Assembly (NCBI GenBank): GCA_021819135.1 | Contig: JAKASE010000005.1 | Coordinates: forward strand, 32,217-96,216 | Length of the DNA: 64,000 nucleotides | Origin: Thermoplasmata archaeon | GTDB lineage: Archaea; Thermoplasmatota; Thermoplasmata; Lutacidiplasmatales; UBA184 | Reading direction: 5' to 3' | Shown here: positions 16,671-28,976 of the stretch, piece by piece | Layout: each line of letters begins with the position of its first letter | How positions within the stretch are numbered: the first letter of the stretch is position 1 | Position numbers and translations under genes: made by a program | Notes under the pieces: generated by a model | Databases searched by the model: none | The model's input: the letters and a program-made list of their open reading frames with translations, nothing else | What the model was told of the DNA's origin: nothing

Positions 16671-18539
16671 TCAGCCGGACGTACGGCGCGTATACAATAG
16701 GAACGACCAGGGCCGTAGCGGGATCGGCCGGGGACGGCCCGGCGCGATCGCCCCGGGCGAACCTCCGCCCGGTCCCCCCCAGGACCGGGCCGAGGAATCG
16801 ATCCGGAGCACGAGCGGCTCCGGAACCGGGGGTGGGAGGAACTTCCCCGGCGTCTTCCCGACGCGGAATACCGCGAACGAGGGGGTCGTGAATCGTGCGC
16901 CGCGGTGGATCCACAGCGTCATCGGGTCGTCGGGGTCTCCTCCGACCTCGGCCGGGCGGAGCCGCTCGGTCGGCACGTACCGGTGCCGGAGCCGCACGAG
17001 CGCCCGGTAGAGCTCGAAGAGCGCCCGAGCCCGTCCTCCCCGGGGGATCGACGCCCGTAGGATCGACCGGGAGAACGTCGCGGGATCCTGCGGATCCGGC
17101 ACGGCCCTCCCGCCGGTCCCCGCCGCGAACTCCTCGCGCCGGCCCGCACGGACCGCCCGGACGACACGGCGGTCGCCGTGGCTCGTGAAGTACAGGAACG
17201 GGCGGGTCTCGCCGTACTCCTCGCCCATGAACAGCATCGGGACGTACGGCGAGAGCAGGAGAAGGCCGGCGGCGAGCTTCCGGGCCTCGAACGGGACGAG
17301 GCGAGCGAGCCGCTCCCCGAGGGGCCGGTTCCCGACCTGGTCGTGGTTCTGGTCGTAGACCACGAACGACGCGGCCGAAAGGGAACCGACCGGTCGTCCA
17401 TGCCGGCGGCCGCGGTACTTCGAGTACCGTCCGGCGAGCGCGAAGGCGTCGGTGAGCACCCGGCGGACGTCCGCGGTCCCTTCGAAGTCCTCGAAGTAGC
17501 GCTGCCGCTCACCGGTGAGCGCGACGTGGAGCGCATGGTGGAAGTCGTCGTTCCACATCGCGTCGAACCCCCATCCGCCGTGGCCGACCGGCCGTACGAC
17601 GCGTGGGTCGTTGAGCGCGCTCTCGGCGATGGTGTATCGTGGGAACGTCCCCTCCCGGCCCACCGCCCGGACCGTGCCGGTGAGTTCCGAGAGGAACGGC
17701 CGCGCCGTCGGGTCGACGATGGCGTGGACCGCGTCGACCCGAAGGCCATCCAGGCGGCCGGTCCGGAGGAGCCATGCCGCGCTCTCGAGGAAGAACCGTC
17801 GGACCTCATCGCTCCCCGCACCGTCCAGGTTCACCGCCGGGCCCCACGGTGTGTGGTTGCGGTCCGAGAAGTACGGTCCGAACTCCCCGAGGTTGTTTCC
17901 CTCAGGCCCGACGTGATTGTACACGACGTCGAGGAGGAGCGCGAACCCGGAGGCGTGACAGGCCTCCGCGAGCCGCCGCAGACCCTCGATCCCTCCGTAG
18001 GTGTTCTGGACCGCGAACGGGAAGACCCCGTCATACCCCCAGTTCCGCCCGCCGGGGAACTGGGCGACCGGCATGAGCTCGAGAGCGTTCACCCCGAGGC
18101 GGGCAAGATACGGAAGGTGTCGCGCGACCCCATCGAAGGTGCCGGGCCGGCCGAACGTCCCGACGTGGAGCTCGTAGAGGATCTGGCGATCGGGAGCGAT
18201 CCCCCTCCACGCGCGGTCCTTCCCGCCCGGCTCCGGGGGCCGCACGAGCTCGGAGAGCCCGTGGACCCCCTCCGGTTGCGAGCGTGACGCCGGGTCCGGT
18301 AGGACCGACCCGCCTTCGAGGCGGTAGCCGTACCGCGTACCGGGGTCCAGTCCCTCCACTTCGATCCCCCAGTACCCGTCGCCCAGCGGCTCCGGCACCT
18401 GGGCGGGGATTCGCTGCCTGGCCCCCGAACCGGGCGGTCGAAGAACGAGCTGTACCGACTTCGCGTAGGGGGCCCAGAGAAGGAACCGGGCCGATCCGTC
18501 CGGACCGAACGTCGCCCCGAGAGGGTCGTGGCGGTCCGT
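16671..18539 (-). CDS. treZ: Malto-oligosyltrehalose trehalohydrolase (TreZ), non-canonical start
   Basis: A GH13 enzyme releasing trehalose from maltooligosyltrehalose. Barrel motifs: DVVYNHVGPEGN, GLRVDAVHAI (nucleophile Asp), YTIAESALND (acid Glu) and VYDQNHDQVGN. FLLWAPYAKSVQL, typical of the TreZ N-terminal domain, is encoded upstream of the first ATG/GTG/TTG (GTG 18398), and the frame stays open up to the glgB stop at 18546. No canonical start exists in 18399-18545. An SD-like GGTGATC overlaps the glgB stop and precedes GTC 18542 and ACG 18539, so a rare start at one of these is proposed (about 622 residues). A single-base sequencing or assembly error, or TGA readthrough fusing GlgB to TreZ, are alternatives. 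The partner enzyme TreY is not seen. Confidence 0.85.
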   Translation of the reverse strand, partial: TDRHDPLGATFGPDGSARFLLWAPYAKSVQLVLRPPGSGARQRIPAQVPEPLGDGYWGIEVEGLDPGTRYGYRLEGGSVLPDPASRSQPEGVHGLSELVRPPEPGGKDRAWRGIAPDRQILYELHVGTFGRPGTFDGVARHLPYLARLGVNALELMPVAQFPGGRNWGYDGVFPFAVQNTYGGIEGLRRLAEACHASGFALLLDVVYNHVGPEGNNLGEFGPYFSDRNHTPWGPAVNLDGAGSDEVRRFFLESAAWLLRTGRLDGLRVDAVHAIVDPTARPFLSELTGTVRAVGREGTFPRYTIAESALNDPRVVRPVGHGGWGFDAMWNDDFHHALHVALTGERQRYFEDFEGTADVRRVLTDAFALAGRYSKYRGRRHGRPVGSLSAASFVVYDQNHDQVGNRPLGERLARLVPFEARKLAAGLLLLSPYVPMLFMGEEYGETRPFLYFTSHGDRRVVRAVRAGRREEFAAGTGGRAVPDPQDPATFSRSILRASIPRGGRARALFELYRALVRLRHRYVPTERLRPAEVGGDPDDPMTLWIHRGARFTTPSFAVFRVGKTPGKFLPPPVPEPLVLRIDSSARSWGGPGGGSPGAIAPGRPRPIPLRPWSFLLYTRRTSG

Positions 18540-18545
18540 GACCGA

Positions 18546-20498
<1,953 letters not shown>

Positions 20499-22382
20499 CG
20501 ATCATACCTGCGGCGTCGGAGAGCGTCGATGGCACAAAGCAGTTCGCGTGCCCGAGGATCTCGGCGGAGCGCGGGGAGCGTGCGGCTCCACCGCCGGGAG
20601 AACATCGTGGGGCCCGAGCGGCCCGGGGTGTTCTGCGGGCGGGTCTCGCCCCAGAGGTCCTCGAGGTTCACGAGGAAGATGCGGGCCGGGCTCCGGGCGA
20701 GGCGGAGCGTCGCGTGCCGGAACGCCGACATCGCGTCGGGGGTCCCACCGGCGGAGCGCGCCGTGCGGGGCGTGTGGAACCCGTCGTTCGTACCGGGAGC
20801 CCGCGAGCGCCAGAAGTCGGCGAAGGGAACGTGGTCGTGGGTGTTCAGCGAGGCGACACTATCGAAGGGGATCCGACGACGCGGGCCGGAGCCCGCCCAC
20901 TCGAGCTGGGCCACGAAGAGCCGGAGAAAGCCGTTCCGCCGCAGCGAGGAGCGCAGACCGGGGGGCACCGTGCCGAGGTCCTCGCCCACGATCGAGGCGC
21001 CCGCCCGGAAGGCCTCCGCGCGAAGGATCGCGTAGAGGTCGCGGGCGGGGGAGCGGACGTACACCCCCTGCCCCGGGACCCGGCCGGTCGGGATCCAGAA
21101 CAACCGATGCAGACCGAGGGCGTGGTCGATGCGGAGGAGCCGCGCCACCGAAAGGTGGTGCGCCAGGGTCTCCGACCAGGGCCGGAACCCTTCTGCACGG
21201 AGCGCTCCCGGGCGCCAGGGTTGGAATCCCCAGTCCTGGCCCCCAGGAACCCCGGGGTCGGGCGGCGAGCCGAGCGTTACCGATGAGGCGAAGAGCGACG
21301 GGTCCTCGGCCGCATCGTAGCCGAGGGGGTGGACCCCGAGGGGTAGGTCGAGGTAGAGCTCCACGCCTCGACGGCGAAGGCGGCGGGCGACCCCGGCGAC
21401 CTGCTCGCCCGTCAGCCACTGGACGAAGAGATGGTAGCGCTCGCCCCATCGGGGGTCCGGTTCGAAGGAGGCCCGGTACCGGGCGTACCCATCCACTCCG
21501 TCCGTGCGCCGGACGAACCGGCGGAACGCCTCCCGCCGGGACCGGGGGGCCCGGTCGAAGTCGCGCAGCATCCGCTCGAGCACCGAACGCTTCAGGCGGG
21601 CCACGGCCCGGAAGTCCACGTACGTCCGTCGCTCGAGCGCCGCCACCCGCCGGCCGAACGAGGGGGAGCGGACCCATCGCCGGGCGCGAGCGGACCGGCG
21701 GAACTCCGGGGTCCGCCGGGGATCGAGGTACAGCTCGTTCCAGAAGCGGCGGCTCACCGGACGGTACGGGCTCGGGTCGAAGGGACGGTCGAGGAACGCC
21801 GGAAGCAAGGGGAGCGTGGAGAGCACCGTGGCGCCTCGGGACCCCGCCCACCGTCCGACGCGCTCGAGCGCGGTGAGATCCCCGCAGCCCCAGGTCCCGA
21901 CATCCCGGATCGCGTAGACGGGAGCGAACACGCCCCATCCGGCCCGCGGCGGCGCGAGACGGACCGGGGCGACGACAATCTTCCCGAGGTCCGTGCGGGA
22001 CCGCCGACGCAGCCGTACTTCGTGGGCTCCCGCCGGCAGGTCACCCGGCAGCTCGATGCGCTCGCCCCGCCCGACGCGAAGACGCCTCCACGCATGCTGC
22101 CCTTCGGGACGAAGCCGAGCCTCGAACACCGGCGGACTCCCCGCCCGAGCGACCCGGACCCGGGCCGGGACGCCGAGAGGGACCGTCCAGACCCCAACGT
22201 ACCGGGACCGGGAGGTCGAAGTGGGTCCCTCGAGCTCGCGTTCGGTCCCCGCCTGTTCGTCGGGCCCGGCCACGGCGCGGAGGATCTCGGCGAGCGTGCG
22301 CGGGTCGGCTCTCCGTTCGCGACCCATGAGGTCGCGGTAGACGGTGTGGACCCCGGCCCGCCAGGCGCGCGCGAGGAGCCGC

Positions 22383-25300
22383 TCAGGCCGGGCCTTTCGC
22401 ATCTCCCGGTCGCTCCGCATCGAGCAGGCGGGAGAGGCCGCGCAGCGGGATGTCGACCCAGCTCGGTCGGTTGTTGAGCTCGTAGCCGACCTCGTAGACC
22501 GCCTTCTCCACGACGAACGCGCCAAGGAGGAGCCGGCGCTCTTCGGGATCCTTCGGCACGATCCCCTCGGTCCCCGAGGCCTCCCAGTACCCGTGCAGGA
22601 ACGAGGACGAGACCCAGGTGACCCACTGGTCGGCGAGCGGCAGGAGCGAGCCGCGCGTGAGGTGGCCGGTCTCGGCGTTCACGGGGATCGCGCGCAGCGA
22701 CACGCTGGCCGCGTAGTCGAACGACCGGAGCATCCCGGCGACGTCGCGGAGCGGGGAACGCTTCAGGCGCCGCTCGCTCAGCGGGCGCAGCGGTTCTCCC
22801 TCGAGGTCGATGAGAACGAAGTCCTTCCCGGTCCAGAGGACCTGGCCGAGATGGAAGTCCCCGTGGACCCGGATCCGCTGCGCGGAGAACCGACGGCCGA
22901 GGAGCCGGCGGAAGCGGTCGTCCACCTCGTTCTCCCGGGCGAGCACCGAGTCGGCGAGCGAGCGGACTCTCTCGGGCAGGCCCGCGCGCGCGCTCCGCAG
23001 GAGCTCGAACGACTGCTGGCGGAGCGTCTGCATCCGCTGCAGGATCGACCGGACGTAGTTGCGGTCGAACGGCTCGGGCGCGAACCGGCTGTCGTTCGTC
23101 TCCCGAGCGAGCCGCCGGTGGAAATCGGCGGTCTTCGCCCCGAGCCGGCGGGCGAGCTCGAGGTACGACCCGACCAGCTCGCTGGCCCGGGGCGGGACCT
23201 CCCCCCCGGCGAGGTCGAGCGGGAGCGGCGGGACCGCGGGGGCGTTCTTCGTGTCGGCGACGAGGCCGGCGCGGGCCCGGTCGAAGTAGCCCTGGAGATG
23301 GTCGAGGGTCAGGCCCCACGCGTCCCCCTCGTTCGGGATGAGGCGGTGGAGCGACGCGAGGGTCGCGGTCTCGCCGATCGCCCCCCGGAGGTCCAGGTGA
23401 CCGGCGAGCGGGGCGACCGGGGCGTCCGGCTGGCGGGCGAAGAACTCCCCGAGCTCGACCTCGGGGTTCGCGCCGGGCTCGAGGAGGCGGAACAGCTTCA
23501 GGATGTACCGGTCCCCGATCCGCGAGGAGCTGTTCGATTGTTCGTTCGGCGAAGCTGTCACCGGGAGCGCGGAGGTGGGGCTCGTCTCCTCGCTCTCGTA
23601 TGCGTCGGTCCGCACGGCGGCGATCTCGGCGCCGCCGTTCACGGACCGGCGCCGGTTCCGGGCGATCCGCGCGACGACCTGGTGGACGAACACCGGGTCC
23701 TGGGCCACGTCGTGGAGGAGGCGCTCGACGCCTCCGGAGCTTCCATGGAACGTCGCGAGGACCTGGCCGGGCGGGGCGGCCCCGAGGGAGGTCGGGGGCC
23801 CGGCATCGGCGAAGGCGAGGGGCACGAGGTACGTCTGGGGCTCCGCCTCGGAGAAGTGGACCTCGATGAGCGCGAGCCGGATCTCCTCGGGATCGCCGCC
23901 GAACGGCAGGATGCGGGAGACCGTCGCCGACTCAATGGTTAGCCCCTTGCCCCGGAACCACCGCTGGGCGCGCAGGTAGCGGGGCAGGTGATCGGCGAGC
24001 CGCTCGCGGACATCGACGCTCTCGAGGCTCTCCCACGTCCCGCGCTCGGGGAGCGCGAGCGGCTCCACGGCCGCCGCCTCGATGGCGGGATGGGGCGCGG
24101 TCGGGACCTCGAGACGGAACCACAGGAACCCGAACGGCGCGAGCGTGAGCCGGTACGGCGCGTCGGTCACCGGCGGGAATGCGGTCCGCCCGAAGAGCTC
24201 GACCGGCGTCGTCCCCTTGTAGGCGGCGAGGTCGAGGTCCACCCCCTGGGCGAGATGGGAGAGGTTCGCGACCACCAGCACCTGCTCGCCCTCGTAGGCG
24301 CGGAGGAACGCGAGGACCCGGGCGTTCGTCGGGTAGAGGAACGTGATCGTCCCCCGGCCGAACACCCGGGTCTCCCGGCGGAGGGCGATGAGCCGCTTCA
24401 TGTGCCACAGGAGCGAGCTCGGGTTCGCCTCCTGGACCTCGACGTTCACCCGCTCGTAGTGGAACTCGGGGTCGATGATCACCGGCAGGTACAGGCGCTG
24501 GGGGTTCGCTCGCGAGAAGCCCGCGTTGCGGTCGGGGCTCCACTGCATCGGCGTCCGGACGCCGTTGCGGTCCCCGAGGTAGACGTTGTCACCCATCCCG
24601 ATCTCGTCGCCGTAGTAGAGGACCGGGGTGCCGGGAAGCGCGAACAGGAGCCCATTCATCAGCTCGATCAGCCGTCGGTCGTTCCCGAGGAGCGGCGCGA
24701 GGCGCCGGCGGATGCCGAGGTTCAGGCGCATCCGCGGGTCGTGCGCGTAGACCCGGTACATGTAGTCGCGTTCCTCGTCGGAGACCATCTCGAGCGTGAG
24801 CTCGTCGTGGTTGCGCAGGAAGAGCAGCCACTGGCAGTCGGCGGGGATCTCGGGCGTCTGGTGCAGGACGTCGATGATCGGGAACCGGCTCCCCATCCGC
24901 GTCGCCATGAACAGGCGCGGCATCAGCGGGAAATGGAAGGCGGTGTGGCATTCATCGCCCCGCCCGCTCCCGAAGTAGGCCGCGGCGTCTTCGGGCCACT
25001 GGTTCGCCTCCGCGAGGAGCATCCGTCCCGGGAAACGCTCGTCGACGTGGGTGCGCAGCGACCTCAGGAACTGATGGGTCTCGGGCAGGTTCTCGCAGTT
25101 GGTCCCTTCCCGCTTGAACAGGTAGGGGGCGGCGTCGAGCCGCAGCCCGTCGACGCCCATCTCGAGCCAAGAGTCGATCGTGCGGAGGATCGCCCGGTGG
25201 ACCGCCGGGTTGTCGTAGTTCAGGTCCGGCTGCGAGCTATAGAACCGGTGGAAGTAGTAGGCCTTCGCGACCGGGTCCCACGCCCAGTTCGAGCGCTCGA

Positions 25301-25805
25301 AGTCCTGGAAGATGATGCGTGCGCCGGTGAACTTGTCCGGCGTATCGCTCCAAAGGTAGAACTCCCGGTCCACCGACCCTGGCGCCGACCGGCGGGCCCG
25401 CTGGAACCACCAGTGCCGGTCGGACGTGTGGTTCAGGACGAGCTCGATGATCACGCGGAGGCCGCGCGCGTGGGCCTCGCGCAGGAAGTTCTTGAACTCG
25501 CGCAGGGTCCCGTACGACGGGTGGACGTCGCCGTAGTCGGAGATGTCGTAGCCGTCGTCGACGAGCGGCGAGGGATAGAACGGGAGGAGCCAGAGGGCGG
25601 TCACCCCGAGGTCGCGCAGGTAGTCGAGCTTGCTCGTGAGCCCCGGGAAGTCCCCGGTACCGTCCGAGGTGCTGTCGCAGAACGACCGGACGTGGAGCTC
25701 GTAGATGACGGCGTCCTTGTACCACGTCGGGTCGACCCCGACCTCGGCGGTCGTCGCCTCGGAGGCCGGGGTGGCCGCGGCGGGCGACGGCCCGGGTTCC
25801 GCCAT
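22383..25805 (-). CDS. treS: Trehalose synthase fused to maltokinase (TreS-Mak)
   Basis: A 1140-residue two-domain protein. Residues about 25-560 are GH13 trehalose synthase: DPTWYKDAVIYELHVRSF, GVDGLRLDAAPYL (nucleophile Asp), LLAEANQWPED (acid Glu) and FLRNHDELTLEM. From about residue 590 to the end is a maltokinase with a kinase-like fold: RWFRGKG, YILKLFRLLEPGANPEVELG, then RVHGDFHLGQVLW (catalytic loop) and VLIDLEGEP (metal-binding Asp). It converts trehalose to maltose and phosphorylates maltose to maltose-1-phosphate, the GlgE donor. glgE lies three bases upstream, making this a classic GlgE-pathway pair. The fusion is well known in bacteria and less usual in archaea. Confidence 0.92.
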   Translation of the reverse strand: MAEPGPSPAAATPASEATTAEVGVDPTWYKDAVIYELHVRSFCDSTSDGTGDFPGLTSKLDYLRDLGVTALWLLPFYPSPLVDDGYDISDYGDVHPSYGTLREFKNFLREAHARGLRVIIELVLNHTSDRHWWFQRARRSAPGSVDREFYLWSDTPDKFTGARIIFQDFERSNWAWDPVAKAYYFHRFYSSQPDLNYDNPAVHRAILRTIDSWLEMGVDGLRLDAAPYLFKREGTNCENLPETHQFLRSLRTHVDERFPGRMLLAEANQWPEDAAAYFGSGRGDECHTAFHFPLMPRLFMATRMGSRFPIIDVLHQTPEIPADCQWLLFLRNHDELTLEMVSDEERDYMYRVYAHDPRMRLNLGIRRRLAPLLGNDRRLIELMNGLLFALPGTPVLYYGDEIGMGDNVYLGDRNGVRTPMQWSPDRNAGFSRANPQRLYLPVIIDPEFHYERVNVEVQEANPSSLLWHMKRLIALRRETRVFGRGTITFLYPTNARVLAFLRAYEGEQVLVVANLSHLAQGVDLDLAAYKGTTPVELFGRTAFPPVTDAPYRLTLAPFGFLWFRLEVPTAPHPAIEAAAVEPLALPERGTWESLESVDVRERLADHLPRYLRAQRWFRGKGLTIESATVSRILPFGGDPEEIRLALIEVHFSEAEPQTYLVPLAFADAGPPTSLGAAPPGQVLATFHGSSGGVERLLHDVAQDPVFVHQVVARIARNRRRSVNGGAEIAAVRTDAYESEETSPTSALPVTASPNEQSNSSSRIGDRYILKLFRLLEPGANPEVELGEFFARQPDAPVAPLAGHLDLRGAIGETATLASLHRLIPNEGDAWGLTLDHLQGYFDRARAGLVADTKNAPAVPPLPLDLAGGEVPPRASELVGSYLELARRLGAKTADFHRRLARETNDSRFAPEPFDRNYVRSILQRMQTLRQQSFELLRSARAGLPERVRSLADSVLARENEVDDRFRRLLGRRFSAQRIRVHGDFHLGQVLWTGKDFVLIDLEGEPLRPLSERRLKRSPLRDVAGMLRSFDYAASVSLRAIPVNAETGHLTRGSLLPLADQWVTWVSSSFLHGYWEASGTEGIVPKDPEERRLLLGAFVVEKAVYEVGYELNNRPSWVDIPLRGLSRLLDAERPGDAKGPA

Positions 25806-25808
25806 AGT

Positions 25809-27779
25809 TCAGTCCCTCCTCCGAACGACCCGGAACACGTGGGCCACCGAGACCGCCGGATCGAGCCGAACGAAGCTGTGCGACCCCGTCCACCGGTAGC
25901 GGGGTCCGTTCCATAGGTCCTCGACCTCGAACGTCGCCCCGGGCTCAAGGCCGAGCGAGGAGAGGTCGAGGTCGGTCCATCCGCCCTGCGCGGTCCCCGG
26001 GTCGAGGTTCACCACCACGAGGACGACGTTCGAGGCATCGTCGGTCCGCCGGCTGAACGCGAGGAGCCGGTCGTTGTCCACCGGATGGAAGGAGAGATGC
26101 CGGCCGACCTCGAGCGCGGGATTCTCCCGCCGGATCCGGTTGACCTTTCGGATCTCCGGCGCGAGGGTCCCGGGCGCGTCGAGGGTCCAGTGGCGCACCG
26201 CGTACTTCTCCGAGTCCCGGTACTCCTCCTTGCCGGGCTCGCGCGGCACGTGCTCGAGGAGCTCGTACGGAGGGCCGTAGATCCCATAGTGAGAGGAGAG
26301 CGTCGCGGCGAGCACGAGACGCTGGACGAAGACCGGTCGCGCTCCGGTGTGGAACGCCTCGGTGAGGATGTCGGGGGTGTTCGGCCAGAGATGGGGACGC
26401 AGGATCTCCTGCGCGACCCCCTGGGAAAGCTCCCGAAAGTACTCGGTTAGCTCGCCGCCGGTGTTCCGCCAGGCGAAGTACGTGTACGAGTGAGTGAACC
26501 CGACCTTCGCGAGGCGCATCATCAGCTTCGGCCGGGTGAACGCCTCCGCGAGGAAGAGGACATCGGGATGGGCCCGACGGACCTCGGTGATCAGCCACCG
26601 CCAGAACTCGAACGGCTTCGTGTGCGGGTTGTCGACCCGGAACCACCGGACCCCGTGTCCGACCCAGAAGTCCACGACGCCCTTGAGGGCGGACCAGAGG
26701 CCGCGCCAGTCCCGGGTGTCGAAGTCGATCGGATAGATGTCCTCGTACCGTTTGGGCGGGTTCTCCGCCGTTCGGATCGTGCCGTCGGGGAGGTGCCGGA
26801 ACCATTCGGGGTGCTCGGTGACCCACGGGTGGTCGGGCGAGCACTGAAAGGCGAGGTCGAGGGCGACCTCGAGACCGAGTCGGCGGGCCTCGGCGATGAG
26901 CGCGGTGAACTCCTCGAGCGTGCCGAGGGCCGGATCGATCGCCGTATGGCCCCCTTCGGGGCTCCCGATCGCCCACGGGCTCCCGGGGTCACCGCGGGAG
27001 GCGCTCGGCCGGTCGTTCGGGCCTCGGCGGCCCGTCCGGCCGATCGGGTGGATCGGCGGCAGATACACCACGTCGAAGCCGAGGTCCGCGACGTAGGGGA
27101 GGCGCACCGCGAGGTCCGCGAAGCGCCCGGCGCGTCGGGGGTCGGGGCTCGTCGACCGGGGGAAGAGCTCGTACCATGCGCTGTGGCCCGCCCGGGGCGG
27201 GTCGACCGTTACGGCTAGCTCTGCCGGGTACCGCGTCACCGCCGCCCGGTCGGGGTTCCGCGCGAGGATCTCGGCGGTCTCGCGCTCGCGGGCGCACGCG
27301 ACCGCCTCCGCGACGGACCGGGAGGCGAGGGTCCCGAGCCGACGGGCCTGCTCGCGTATGCGCTCGCCGTCGGGCCCCGAGATCCGTTTCGCCGCCTCCT
27401 CGAGGATCGCCGCTCCCTCGCGAAGGTCCACGGCCGCGACCGACCGGTGCTCCACGCGTCGCTCGAGCGTCGTCGACCAGGTCAGGAACGGGTCGACCCA
27501 TCCCTCGATGGTGTAGTCGACCGTGCCGGGGGCCTCGACGCGGAAGGAGCCATGCCAGCGGTCGTTCCCCATCGGGGTCATGGGGCTCCCACGCCAGTCC
27601 GCCGTTCGCCCCGTCCGCCACCGGACGGCGGCCCGCACCCCCGCGGTTCCCTCGGCGTAGATGTCCGCGTAGACGTCGACCGAGTCGCCCGGAACGCGGC
27701 GGATCGGCATGGCCCCGCCGTCGACCTCGGGCCAGACGTCCTCGATCACCACCCGGGGAGGTCGGTCGGTCGGGAGCAC
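25809..27779 (-). CDS. glgE: Alpha-1,4-glucan:maltose-1-phosphate maltosyltransferase (GlgE)
   Basis: A 656-residue GH13 enzyme. The N-terminal domain S contains DVYADIYAEG. The barrel has SAWYELFPRSTSPDP, VVYLPPIHPIGRTGR, GVRWFRVDNPHTKP (nucleophile Asp), DVLFLAEAFTRPKLM (acid Glu) and HLWPNTPDILTEAF (Asp). These GlgE-type motifs separate it from ordinary amylases. It extends alpha-1,4-glucans from maltose-1-phosphate. Start is GTG 27779. It is transcribed with treS-mak, and a terminator-like hairpin upstream suggests its own promoter within 27780-27864, where no clear TATA box was found. Confidence 0.92.
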   Translation of the reverse strand: MLPTDRPPRVVIEDVWPEVDGGAMPIRRVPGDSVDVYADIYAEGTAGVRAAVRWRTGRTADWRGSPMTPMGNDRWHGSFRVEAPGTVDYTIEGWVDPFLTWSTTLERRVEHRSVAAVDLREGAAILEEAAKRISGPDGERIREQARRLGTLASRSVAEAVACARERETAEILARNPDRAAVTRYPAELAVTVDPPRAGHSAWYELFPRSTSPDPRRAGRFADLAVRLPYVADLGFDVVYLPPIHPIGRTGRRGPNDRPSASRGDPGSPWAIGSPEGGHTAIDPALGTLEEFTALIAEARRLGLEVALDLAFQCSPDHPWVTEHPEWFRHLPDGTIRTAENPPKRYEDIYPIDFDTRDWRGLWSALKGVVDFWVGHGVRWFRVDNPHTKPFEFWRWLITEVRRAHPDVLFLAEAFTRPKLMMRLAKVGFTHSYTYFAWRNTGGELTEYFRELSQGVAQEILRPHLWPNTPDILTEAFHTGARPVFVQRLVLAATLSSHYGIYGPPYELLEHVPREPGKEEYRDSEKYAVRHWTLDAPGTLAPEIRKVNRIRRENPALEVGRHLSFHPVDNDRLLAFSRRTDDASNVVLVVVNLDPGTAQGGWTDLDLSSLGLEPGATFEVEDLWNGPRYRWTGSHSFVRLDPAVSVAHVFRVVRRRD

Positions 27780-27864
27780 TAGTATCCCTGTCCCCCGCCC
27801 GGTGCGGAACCGACTCGGGAGATCGGACCGTTCACGTTCGTGGGGGAAGCGAGCGACGGCCGGG

Positions 27865-27890
27865 AAAAAAGGGCTTCCCTCGGAGGGGAA
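27865..27890 (-). terminator. Intrinsic-terminator-like hairpin after the ROK kinase gene
   Basis: On the minus strand a 5-bp stem TTCCC/GGGAA with a 6-base loop (27875-27890) is followed by GCCC and six T residues (27865-27870). It sits 58 bases past the ROK stop, in the 168-base gap before glgE. Confidence 0.45.
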
Positions 27891-27947
27891 CGCGGTACCC
27901 GCGTACGGATGGCGAAGTCTCCCGGCGGCCCGCCGGGGGGCACCGGA

Positions 27948-28976
27948 TCAGCGGTGCGCGGAGGGCATCCCGTGCCTCCGGGCGAACTCGGCCGCGCCGA
28001 TGAGCGACGCATCCTCCCCGAAGCGCGCGAGGGCGACCTCGGCCCCGGCGGCCGGGGGTTGGCAGCGCGCGCGGATGGCCGACTCGACCACGGGGACGAA
28101 CTCGGGCATGCCGGCGACGAGGCCGCCGCCCAGGATCAGACGGGAGGGGTTGAACGCGTTGACGATGCTGACCGCCCCATCGGCGAGGAACCGCTCCGTC
28201 TCGCGCACCAGACGGCCGGCGAGGGCGTCGCCCGCCCGATAGCTCGCGAAGAGCGTGTGCGCCGTGATCATCTCGGGCGAACCGGCTCGCTCGACCAGCG
28301 CCCGGCCCCCGGTCGGGTCCGCGCGCACGGCCTCCTGCGTCCGCTCGGCGATCGCCCAACCGCCGACGTACGCCTCGAAGCACCCCCAGTTGGGACAGTG
28401 GCACTTCCGGCCCCCGACCACGATCGTCGTGTGGCCGACCTCGCCGAGGGCGTGGCTCCCGCCCTCGAGCAGACGGTCGTCGACGACCGCCGAGCCCCCG
28501 ACCCCCGTCCCGAGCACGAGGCAGAACAGGTTGCCGGTCCCGCGCCCCGCGCCGAGCCGCCACTCCGCGAGCGTGGCGGCCCGGGCGTCGTTGAGCACGT
28601 GCACCGTTCCGTCGAGCTCCTCCGCCACGCGCCGCGCGAGGGGAACGTCCCGCCAGCCCAGGTTCGGGGCATGCACGACCGTACCGGTCCGCGGGTCGAC
28701 CTGCGCGGCGACCGAAACGCCGATCGCGGCCGGCGGGCCGTCGCTCTCGTCCAGGCAGGCACGGGCGCTGCGCACGAGCGAGCGGATCACTCCGCCGGGT
28801 CCATCGTTCGCATGGAGGTGCCGGCCGCTGTGATGCACTACCGTCCCGTCGCGCGCGACGAGGCCGCTCACGACCTTCGTCGCCCCGAGGTCGATGCCGA
28901 GCACGAGGTCCCCCGGCCGCCGGGACGCCCGGTCGCTACTCTTCGGGGATCTCCCCCCGGTGCTCCGCTTCGGCAT
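27948..28976 (-). CDS. ROK-family sugar kinase (glucokinase-like)
   Basis: A 342-residue ROK protein. The phosphate-binding loop LGIDLGATKVVSGLVARDG is near residue 26, the sugar-binding ROK signature LGTGVGGSAVVDDRL near 150, and the ROK zinc site GHTTIVVGGRKCHCPNWGC near 180. Glucokinase is most likely given the glucoamylase gene directly upstream, which would deliver glucose; other hexoses are possible. ATG 28976 overlaps the GH15 gene by 41 bases; a GTG at 28904 preceded by GGGGAC is an alternative that would remove a Ser/Arg-rich N-terminal tail of 24 residues. Confidence 0.85.
   Translation of the reverse strand: MPKRSTGGRSPKSSDRASRRPGDLVLGIDLGATKVVSGLVARDGTVVHHSGRHLHANDGPGGVIRSLVRSARACLDESDGPPAAIGVSVAAQVDPRTGTVVHAPNLGWRDVPLARRVAEELDGTVHVLNDARAATLAEWRLGAGRGTGNLFCLVLGTGVGGSAVVDDRLLEGGSHALGEVGHTTIVVGGRKCHCPNWGCFEAYVGGWAIAERTQEAVRADPTGGRALVERAGSPEMITAHTLFASYRAGDALAGRLVRETERFLADGAVSIVNAFNPSRLILGGGLVAGMPEFVPVVESAIRARCQPPAAGAEVALARFGEDASLIGAAEFARRHGMPSAHR

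Noticed and set aside
14348..16891. 847-codon plus-strand open frame opposite the GH57/DUF3536 gene
   Set aside because: Antisense shadow without any domain; the minus strand has a complete GH57 catalytic pair.
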